Origin: Rhyzopertha dominica
Taxonomy: Eukaryota > Arthropoda > Insecta > Coleoptera > Bostrichidae
NCBI GenBank assembly: GCA_025024175.1
Contig: QCXZ01000001.1
Span: 36,946,942-37,010,941, forward strand
DNA length: 64,000 nucleotides
Direction: 5' to 3'
Shown: positions 48,601-60,600 of the stretch, piece after piece
Position numbering within the stretch: position 1 is the stretch's first letter
Layout: each line of letters starts with the position of its first letter
Notes under the pieces: model-generated
The model's input: the letters and a program-made list of their open reading frames with translations, nothing else
What the model was told of the DNA's origin: nothing
Database searches by the model: none
Program-made: the position numbers and the translations under genes

Positions 48601-51600
48601 ATGGAAGTTCCATTGCCATGCCATGTTATTAGTGACATTCCCTTCCAACTTAGCCGATGTGTCGGGAAGCATTTACGCATTTAGATCACCATCATGGTGT
48701 TGAAATCAGTCAATATTTGCTATAAACGTAATAGTATTAATTAGGTTCGAATCTATTATATAGGTTATGCAGTTTCGGTAGTCATTTATAAAGTAGGAAT
48801 GCAAACGCTTTAATAATCGTTTATCAATTCATTTGTGAATTTTAATTAGATATGAGAATACACAATGATTCTTATGAAATAAATAATATATTTTGCTCCT
48901 TTAGCTCGACTGGCTACTGAGAAATGTTACTCATGAATTTGTATTTATCGGTGTCAAGGGACAACCACAAGATGCGCTGATGGCAATAGCAGTTACATTC
49001 ATAATGGAGCTTCAACCTGGCCGTTTCTGCCCCTGTTTATGTGTGCATAAGGATGCACAACGCTCATGCCTGTCAGTTTTAAATTCAAAGAGAACAGAAT
49101 GGCAATCCGTATGTGATAGTGGCAAAAAGTTAGAAAATGAATTTATTCAACGAGAATATATATTTAACGATATCGATCATGTTATTGTTCGTTTTGATGA
49201 AGACTCAGATTCATGTTCTGATGATAGTGGTGATGAACTATGAGAGCAGTGAAAAATTCGAGAGAAAAAATATTTTTGTATGAAACCTATAATGTACAAG
49301 GTGACCAAATAAGAGCAAATAACTAGTAGCCCTAGAGCTTTGAGGTAAAAAATTTCTTAAGTAAAGTGGCCAAGAGAAATTGCTGGAAAATACTTTCGAG
49401 TTTGTAAAGTGACCGCTAGTGGGCGCTGTGATACCTCCAAATTACAAAATTAATGTTTGTGTCATTTTTAGCCTAATAAATGTCTGCGGTATTAAACATT
49501 TTAGGATTGTTTGGACTAAAATCTACCATTTTTGTTTCGAACATTTTTTTGTTAAATGTCAAATAAAGGAGTGGGGGGCAGGTGAATATTAATATAGAAA
49601 ATCGCTAATATTTCAGGTTTGGCTTGACCGATTTCACCTCTCTTATTTGCTCACCCTGTACATACAGGGTCCGCCACCTAAAACTCCCCAGGCTCGTATT
49701 TTCTTAATTTTTTTAGGTACAACCTTAAGTCATATGTCAAATTGTAGGTCTTTTTAAACTCTTTAGAAATAGAATATTGGGTGTCCAAAAATTTTTTTTA
49801 CAGATTATCATATTTTGCAAATAAAGTTAATTCTTGTAAATATTTTTAACCTTACCCCGTATAATAAATATTGCTTTATAGTTGGATGCCGACTTTTATT
49901 TTTTTCAATTTGTGTCTTTACGAAACCCTGCGATGAGGCTAGTGCGTGATGTAGAAAACCAAACTAGCCTCATCGCAGGGTTTCGTTTTCTAGCCTCTCT
50001 CTCTGTAGAATGAACTTTGCACTTTATTCGTTTAAAGTTACTCCAAATTTGGGGTTTTGTGTGCAACAATGGGTATGTAGACATAATTTGTACCGTAATA
50101 AGCTACTAAAATAACACTTAGAAAATTCTGAACAACCCCATTAACAAAAAAGGCGGGGAATAGTTTTTCTTGTTTTTCACTAATAAGTAAAAATTACGCA
50201 TACATGGTAAAGATACAAATTGAAGAAAATAAAAGGCGGCATCCAACTATAAAGCAATATTTATTATACGGGGTAAGGTTAAAAAATATTTACAAAAATT
50301 AACCTTATTTGCAAAATATGATAATTAACAAAAAAATTTTTGGACACCCAATATTTTATTTTTAAAGAGTTTAAAAAGACCTACAATTTCATATATAACT
50401 TAAGGTTGTACCTAAAAAAATAGCGAAAATACGAGCCTGGGGAGTTTTAAGTGGCGGACCCTGTATTAGGCAGTTGTAATTTTTCAAAGTAACGAACTAA
50501 TTATGTAGCATTCACACTGTTTCCTTAACACATTAATTTATATTTCCATAATTTGGAATGCATTACAGATAAATATGCAAATACAGATTTTTAATGGTAT
50601 GAAAAAATTTGAGTCATTTTTGCATATTGAAACGATACCTACTTTTGCATATACCTGTAATAAGATTTCCCACATAAGTAATTTTAAAATTCAACAACAG
50701 ACACAAATTTACAACCGAAATTTAGTTTGAAGGCTTCTATGGCTATTTCTTTGGTTTACTACATTTGATGTTTCGAGAGACATGTATCTTTACTACTTGA
50801 GATCTGCATGTACTGTCGCTATCTCACTATTTATATCCACTGATCTATGATGTTTTGGTGATAACCACCGCATGCGGCAGATAATAATAATAATTGCCTT
50901 TATTACAACCAAATTGTTATATATACATATGAACAAACAATATAAAATAAAATTAATTTGCCTGGAATCACAGGGCGAGATTCAGTAGGAGGGTGTAAAA
51001 ACCCTCCTCTGCTTTACCACCTAACCTTAGTATAACAACATGATAAATGTTTGTGGAGAATACTACACGCTTACATTAAGGTTCACACTAAATCAAAAAC
51101 AATTAAACTNAATTACTAGAGGAAAATTAAACTACAAAAAAAATCTATTTAATTAAGTCGAATATAGATCAGATCCGATTGCGCACAATTAATGAAAGAA
51201 TAGCAAGAATTGTAACCGTCAGGNCGCGGGCATTCAGACAGGACGCAGAGAGAGAATTGGACTGAGTACTGAATCACTTTGAGCAATAGCAACAGAAACC
51301 TTTATCTCATCAAAAACAAACAATGGCGCATGCATCTCTTAAATTTGTTTAAATTATTCACTCCACAACAGTCAGGCAGAGAGTTATAGCATCTAACTAT
51401 GTTGTAACTGAATGATTTCTCATACACCGATGTCCTGTGTCGAGGAAATAACATTCGATCTTTACGTCTCACATTAATGTTATGGATGTCTGTATTAAAT
51501 TTAATCTTCTCGTATAAGTAACCCGGATTTTTATTTAATAATATTTTATAGTAAAAAGCTTGCGTCAACAACTCAAAACGCGTCCTCATACTAAGCCAAC

Positions 51601-54600
51601 CAATTTCAATTAATTTATGTGATATATGCTCATATTTACGTATACCAAATATAAAGCGGAGACATGAATTCTGCACCTTTTGTATTTTATATTTAGTAAT
51701 GGAATCAAGCAGTGGTGAGAATATTTCAGCACAATAGTTAAAGTGAGATAGAACTAAGGTTTCCGCCAACAAAGATTTCTGCTTGGTTGTAAGATAATCT
51801 TTGTGAGGATATAACAATTGAAGTGAAGCATAAGACTGCTTTAGGCAGTTAGATATGTGGCTGGTAAACTTAAGCGAGCTATCCATAATTAGACCCAAGT
51901 TTTTATATTTTTCCGATAACGGAACAATGACGCCATTAACATTTATATGCAGTTTTAGAGCAACTGATGAGGAAGAGAGTGAAATAACTCTTCAAACGTC
52001 AAGTGTTGTTGACCAAAGATGTGGCAACCAGCCCGGAAAACTTTTTATTACTCACAATAACCTAATTGTTGAACATTTTTGCTAGTACTTGTGTACCATG
52101 AAAATACAATTATTCAATGAAATTAAAAAATCGCATCTGAGAAAGTAATGGTACTGTATCTACTCCATGTCCAAATGAAGAGGTGGTCCGCACCCGCTAA
52201 ATAAATAAATACAAATAATAATTAAAATTTTCTACAAGGCAACTTAAACATTATGACATCTTGTGTTCAGCCAGTATAAAGGTTGGAAACATTAGATGTG
52301 TGTATTTATATAAAAAGGAGTCATAATAACATGAATTACCTAACATCTCAGCTTCTTTAATTCTCAGTCAATGTTTTTGGAATGGCTGCATACTTGTCAA
52401 AGTGAATGACAGTTCTCAAGTCATGATGCAATAACTCCACCCACCAAGCTCCAGGAACTTTTGCGATAATACTACGGGTTCTTGGAAATTACACTTTATT
52501 CTTATTTTATTGATTATTCCAACATAGCTCAAGTGAATTAGCACTTTACATTAGATGAAGGTATGGTACAAACTTTTGTTGGACTAATGATGTTATTATG
52601 AGACTATGTAAGAGCTTTATAGAATTGTTCTAACATATAATGACTAATCGCATTTATCAAACAATTGACAGCAACATGAAAAATAATACACAGAGTATTT
52701 GATAATTGATGTCACTCACAAGTATAACAAGGTGTGGTTTTCATGAGCCCATATTATAATAATGATGATTGTGGTGAAACATGAAAATAGATTATGTATC
52801 TTTCAACATATAGATACTACAATGATGCCAAGATTCAGATATTTCTGTTGATTTTTACTTCGAATATTTAAATGAAATATGTAAAAAATGCATATATTTT
52901 TCATTTAAAATGTCAACTGATCTGTGGCTTGTGTTGATATTGTTCAGATCCATCCAAAATTTACCTATTTTTTTTACATCTTGGTTTATTTTAGGGGAGG
53001 AATGAAACAAAATTCAATGTCAAGAAAATGCGGAAATCCTATTGCAGCTATACCTGCTGTTTTTCTCAAATAAATTTTTATAGGTGTATAATTTTCAAAT
53101 GTAAATACAGATTGTTCCGTTATATAGTTTGGTTGTGGTATTGTTGCTAATAAACTGGAGTGCATGACTATAGTCCCATCCTGAATTTTAAGGTTTTCTT
53201 TGTCAAATGCGAATGTAAATTAATGTAACTAACAAGAGGGATAAAAGAAACGAAAATAATAAGAAGTAGCCTATTCAGAGTCATTTAAATTGGACTGGTG
53301 CACAACTATAGGCTATGAGCGCATGCCGCTTTGCAGTGCTTGCAACGGATAACTCACACATTTCTGGTGGGTAATCCTAACCTACAGCATTCTGTCAAAA
53401 GGCGGTGTAATCACAGAAAATGGATACAGTGATATATTTTGGATTACAAACATTGGTTACAAAGCATAAAATTTGATCAGCGTACTGACGGGACGTATAA
53501 AAAACCAGACACAACCGCAGGAGATTCATTTCTGATTCATCTTCAGAAGGAAGTGTTTTAGTTGTGCACAAAACTCGGCGATGTTCCGGTATTCTGCACA
53601 ATTAGCGCAATATTAAGTAGAATTTTCTCTGTGGATGCTACCTTTGAATATAGAATTACATTCTATATTCAAAAATGTTACTGATCCAGAATTTGAGACG
53701 TTCTTTTTTGTGAAGTTTGGATGGAAAGCAGTAAAATTCAACCGATTTGCTTGTGTTTGCATAACTGTTGCAATCCACAACACAGTGATTTTGTTTACTT
53801 ACACGCAAAGAGCATACCTATTTTTCAGCACTCATGTTGATTACTATCAAAGAATATACCTACTGGTATAATTCTTAAATCACTAGGCAGGCATAAATAA
53901 GAGAATTAGTTAAGTTAGGCTACAGTAATTGCCATATACAGCTGACAGCAACTGGCAGCTAATGTGAATTGTTCACCCTACAGTAAACTGTAGTTTACCC
54001 ACCAAAAATGCCAAGTTTCATGGATGGTGGCGCCAATTCGCTCATCGCCTATAGCCCCATCTAAATTTGACACAGAATTGAACAAATTTTAACAAAACAT
54101 TCGTAAATTAATAATGCGTTCGGCCTCCATTCTCCCTAGGGAACTCAAAAATTCTAGAATTCATGCTTCCAATCAAATTATTTTATATTCTTGGTTCCAA
54201 ATTGGCCCAAACCTCTTCTAATGAATTTTTGAGTTCAGTTATGGTGGCATACTGTCGGTTATCCACATATACTTGCCAAACTAAGATACCCCAAATGTTT
54301 TCAATTGGGTTCATGTCAGGTGAAGAAGAGGGCCACTCTAACAATTCGACCTTTTGGTTGGCAAACCAACCCTTTGACTCTCTACTGACATGAATTCTTG
54401 CATTATTTTGTTGGAAAAATTCCAAACGGGCTGTTTTATGGTGAGGAAGAAGTCTCAGACATTTTCTTAGTTTTCGGCGTACAATGTGTTCACTTTTCTT
54501 CAGAACCCTCCCTATAGTCCATTATGAAACATCAAGCCCGCACTCTTGTGCAATTTTTTTTTTTTTACTTTTTAAAGTGTTACTCGCTGTAGCAATAATT

Positions 54601-57600
54601 CTTCTTGCAGCTTTGGTTGCAATTTTTATCTTAGGGCCACCTTTCTTGTGTGTGCCATACTATTCAGGGTTTCACAAATAATTGGCGACAACTTTACGAG
54701 ACCCGTTATTCTTTGAGCAATTTGTCGGCGGCTAAAGCCTTCATCCCAAAAAGCCAAGATTTTATATCTTATATCTTACTTATATCTTACATTAAATTAC
54801 TTTTATATTTGGCCAACAAAACTTACGGTGTACAGAACAATATATGAACCTACATTAATGTTCGGGTGCGAATCATGGGTGCTGTCTATCAAGCTTAAAA
54901 GCAAAGTACAAGCGACACAAATGAAGTTTTTAAGAAAAGTAAAGGGTGTTACGATCATGGACAAAATCAAAAGTGAAGAGATAAGACGCGAGCTAAATGT
55001 GCAANNGATTCTAGGCAGTGTAAAAAAGAAAAAGCTTCAGTGGTTGGGACACTTGTTTAGAATGCAAAGCGACAGACAAGTGAAACAAGTGTGGGACGCA
55101 AAAACAGTGTGTAGGAGGAAGAGAGGCAGACCTCAGGAAACGTGGAATAGTAGTGTGGCAAATATTATACAGGAGAAGGGAAAAACATGGCGTGAAGCAA
55201 AAATTTTGGCTGGGGATAAAAAAGAATGGGCAAAGTTTGTACATAATAATTGATAATATGGGTGCTTTAAGTTAATTTGCTAATATGTATGTTGTGTTTA
55301 ATAGTTAATTGGAGGATATTTTTATATATAAATGAATTGTAGTTAAGTTTCGGTTTGGTTGTGGTTGCTGCAGGGTGTGCGATTAATTTAAATTTGGACT
55401 CATAGTGGTATAAGATAGGATCGGATAAATATATTAAGTGTATACCTTACACCTTTAGAGGTAGATAGGTTTCTGATAATATATATATATATATATATAT
55501 ATATTTGGCCAAGAAAAACTGATAATTCAAGGTGGGGCTATAGTTATGCTTCCCAGTGTAGTTAAAAAACAGTTAAATAAACTGCCTTTTATAAGTACAG
55601 CTTAATGAGTTATTGATCTATTGGTTTTACATTGAGCATTTAATACTTTTTTTTCAGCTACTTAACTGTGAAGTCAGATCATTTTAATTAGAACCTTGAA
55701 TTTTAGCTGCCAACTCTAAAACACTGGATAGAAGTATGCAAAGTGTTACATAACATAATAATTCAACCTCAGCTGATAAAGAGTCTGTGTGTGGATACAA
55801 GATTTTCTGAACAAAGATGCAAAAAGGTACTGCCATTGGCTCTTGCACGTTACCAAGAAGCATTACCGAATCATTACACTAGAGCAACACATGAAGCCAG
55901 ATTAGCTTCAGCGATGACACTGTTTGGCGTCCAAGCACGCGGGCCAGTTTTTAATCAGTACTGCACACAGCTTGAAGCTGAATGCTTAGCATATTGGGAA
56001 ACAGGGAGACAACTTTGTGAAGCTGCATCACTTACAGGAAATCCGTGTACTTTGCCTAAGCATCCCCCAGAACAAGAACATTGCAGTGGTGTGTTGTACA
56101 TAGGTAAGTAAACAGCAACCAAATAAACATAAGATTTTTTAATCACTCTGCATTGAGCTAATTTATTGAGCCTTTGCGTCATCAGTTTCGGCTCAGGAAC
56201 TAAATTTTCGCTTTAACTAAGCCCCAAGGTTTGCTAGTTCTTTTGCTTCTCATTTGAGTAGTGTTTATTCGTGATGTAATAGTCGTAGAGCTGGTGACGA
56301 ATTTTGAGAACGTGTTTTAGGCAAGTTGTAATATTGAAAAAATAGTTGAATTGATGAATAGGAGAACCTTAAACCCCGAGTCAAGCAGAGTAATGGCGGT
56401 TATTTCGGCACTGCACATCATACGAAATTTGCAAAAAAATCAACCAGAAAAATATATTTTAGGAAACTTAGAATTTTTTCATCTTTTATTTTAGTATATG
56501 TATTGTCCAAATATATAAACGCCAGACTATTTTGTTGGTTATAAAATATGTCCCGATGCCTCTGAACGTATTTAATTCATGAACACCAACATTATACTTT
56601 AGACATTCTGAACTTTTTGTACTTACTTAATTAACACCCATATATGTGGAAATTACTGTCCTATACACTCCGATTCCATTTCTTATCGGCTTTGTAAAGT
56701 AGTTTGGCTGTCTTTTGTAACAATATTTTGTTTCAGCTGCATGTGATTGTGGCAGGAAACAGGCATCCAGAGAAGATCCTTATACACCAAAACAAGCGAA
56801 CTACACTTTTTATCAACAGTTAAGTAAAGACTGTGTGTGTTCATCCCTTGAACGTATAACCTTCCAAGTGTTTCAACCTTCAAGTAAAGAGTTCAGAGCA
56901 GCTACATTAACAGACTGTGAAGAACCATTGTCAGTGTTGTCGGACAGGAGTACTGAACTGACGCCGGATCCAGAACGTGCTCTTGTAAAGCAGCCAAGTA
57001 CAACTGAATATTTACCAGGCATGTTAACATTAAATTCACCGCCTGGGATTCTACCTTATTATTCAAGTTGGTCGCTAGTATGTTTGGGAGCGTCTTCTCT
57101 ATACAGCCATAATGTCGGGCTCTTGGACACTCACTACCCTGGGTTTTTAAGTGGTACGAATTATTTATTACCGTGGGATGTAACTGTAGCGACAAAGACT
57201 AAACAAGCATGGCAACAATCAAATAAACACTCCACAAGAGGCAGAAGAACTAGAACATGCAATACCACACCTCAGATTACAGTCAAAGTGTTTATAGGAG
57301 TAGAATACGAATGCCCCAGGGGGCACAGATTTATGCTAGCTGCTCCCGATAGAATACTTCGATTAAACTCCAGTAGCATGGTTAAGGACACTGGACACAA
57401 AATAGCCGAATCGGATATGCCACTGTACTTTCCTTGCCCATGCCGCTCATCTAAACCACTTACAGCTCAGCTCATGCGATTACATGTTGTTACCCCGAAA
57501 GCACCAGTTCATTGCACACTAAATCCAAGGGTAAGTCACAGTGATGTAACTTAATATTCTGTTCCCCCATGAAATTTCTATACTGTGCCCTCCACTTTAC

Positions 57601-60600
57601 AATTCATATAATAGGACATGTCCAAGATACGTCACAAACGCCTAAATGTAGGCAACCCCAACGTTTGGTCTACAAACAAATGCTGCTGCGTTAATGGTTT
57701 CTTATGGGAAATAAAATTAGTCGCTAGGTATTTTTGATGCATTGCGGTTGCAAAAGAAAAATATGTTTTAGTAATCTAGGTATGGCAAACGGCCTTTCTA
57801 TCCACCATGATAGCGCAAAATAGGAAAAAAGCGTTTATCTACTAATCTAGTACTTATTTGATGCTATTATAATCCCATTTTCAGTCATCTGTCTCGTAAT
57901 GCTTAAAATCCATAATAAAATGTAGGATAGGATACTTACCATATGTCTTGATTGTATAATACACTAGTAAGGTTTTAAGCTCTATCACATATTTTTAACT
58001 GTCGTTTCCGAACTAGGACTTTCTAGCTGAACATGCATATAGCAATTACTAGGTTTGAACAGCAAAAACGAAATCAGGAGGTTTATGGCAACACCTACAT
58101 AATACCTACATATAGGGACTCGAAATATTGTTTTGTTGCTTAAAAATCTAAAACTGAAATATTGTAAAACAAGCTCTACCATATGTTTTTGTCTTAAATG
58201 TTCGTTGTTGTACTACTAATTTTGGAAGGTTACAACTGCTTGAAATGCTGAAAAATATATTAGAATTGCTAGTGTCATTTAAAACCGTCTACGATTGTGT
58301 GCTTATTGTGGCGGGTATTGATACACCAGGCACAAGGGTTGCCATCTGGTCAAGTAATGGGCATGCCTTGTATTTATTTATAACCATATAGTAAACAGCT
58401 ATATACAAGAAACAAAATATGAGTTTCACATTATTAGAAATACTAGTAATGCATCATTGACTAATACTAATAATGGGGAAAAGTCATCTAATGAGCAAAT
58501 CATGAGATAATAAGACAAGTCTGTAAATTTTATTTTTACATTTGTATAGCTTCAGGCCTCTAGTTTAAGGACGAGTAAGCTCTACCTGAATGTGAGGTAA
58601 ACAACCAGGCCAACTGACGCCGCTCGAGAAATATATAATTATTGCGCAGTGATTAGAAATCCTGTTGGAAAGGCTAGCAACACATAACTTATAAGAGAAT
58701 TTAAAAAATTTTACCAAAGTTGATCCCCAGGCATTTTCAAATAATCATATGAATCACATCGACACTCTCCGGTGAAAAAATGTTAACATCTGACATTAAA
58801 TCCTTCCTTACTTGTTTCTTATCCAATTTGGTAGCTATAACTGACAAAATTTCTTTCTCCCATTTCAAAATCATTAAAAACTGTGGTTGAGTGCGTGGGA
58901 TACAATAACACAACAATTTTATAGCAACGTTTCGAAACTATATTGTTTCTTCCTCAGACCTTAAATTGTTTATAATTTATGAGTATTCATGATTGTAAAA
59001 ATTGGATGTGGGCACCCATGGGGCGGCGCCATCACTCATAGTTGCAGGCTAATGTCCCTTAAAATTCAGTGTGTTATAATATCCCACGCCCTCAACAACA
59101 ATTTGTAACAGTAGCTATAATGTTGCTAGAATATTTTGTTACAATTAAGCTCAACAAAGATCACCTGAGGATCAGGTTCCGTGAACCTGATTATTATATT
59201 TTATTAACACAAAAATTTATAAATTATAAAAATAATAATAATAATATCACCTTTATTTGTTTGCATAATAGAACTAGTGTGGTAAGATTTAACATATAGT
59301 TACTCTTACACCTAACCACCCAGCCAACATTGACAATGTAACTATAGATGCTAAGATACATTAAACAATGTACAAGAGAAAATCAACAAGCAAAAAAGGA
59401 TAGCAACCCAATATCATAACAACAAGCAGAAGTCACTCATATTTGTGTTAACCACAGCATTTGTTTATATTAGGTGTGCAACACATATATACTCAACATA
59501 CTACAAGAATTTGGTCCAGAATGTACTGAGTTATACATCTTTACAGTATTATTATGTAAAGCACCTTTGAAATAATGTTGTTTATTGACATGTCGCAAAG
59601 GCTTATAAATAAAAATTTGCTTTTTAAATACTGAGGTCCACATCCATTCAATTTTCTGAATACTATTACCAGTAGTCGTAGTTTCATCATATTTTGAACT
59701 CTCAACCATCGTGAGACTTTGGGCCACCTTCTCAAACCACAAACATAACAACTGTTATTTTGGACAATTTGAGGAAGATTTCTAGTTTGCTGGTTCACAC
59801 ATGAATAATATGCAGATATACAATAAGTAAAAATAGGCATAATCAATACTTCACATAACTTTTTGCTCACCTTTAAATTTATCAGGCGCTTTTTGACATA
59901 TAAAAATTTCACTTTACAATGAATATTGCGTAAACATTGCTTAACATGCTGTCTAAATCTAAGTTTCGTATCCACATACAACCCAACAAATCTGAAAAAC
60001 AATGGTCTTTATTATTGTTGCAGTTGTACCTATATATTTTGATGTGCTTCACTACAACGTCTTGGACAGACCAATAATAATATTTGTTTTATTAGGATTT
60101 ATCTTTAGATTATGTCTTTTTGAATAATTTGAAATTACTCACATATTACGTATTATATTTTTTGTGCATTTTTAATTAAGCAAATTTTTTGGCAGTATCA
60201 ACTATGTTTAGGAGTTCGCTTCTATATTTATAATAATAGCTATATATGAAAAATTATCTTAATTTAATCCATTGCTTAGAAGAATATATACAGAGGAGTA
60301 CTTTAACATTAAGGAAAGTTTAAGTAGTAGGGAATGGCGTCAATGAAAAAACTCATCATTCTGTGGGGTCCTGAGTAATGTCTTTATACTTCCATAAAGC
60401 TGCACAGTCATCCCCTTTAATGTGATATTCTGGAAATATTGTAGTATCAGTCTGAATTATTTCTTTGTGCATATATTACAGTGACTATGAAACCACTTTT
60501 TCTAAAACATCTGAAAAATCTATAAATGTATGATTGATTATTGACCAGATGGTAATTACACTAAGTTTTTTATGAACCAAAGTATTTTAATTTCCAGGTA

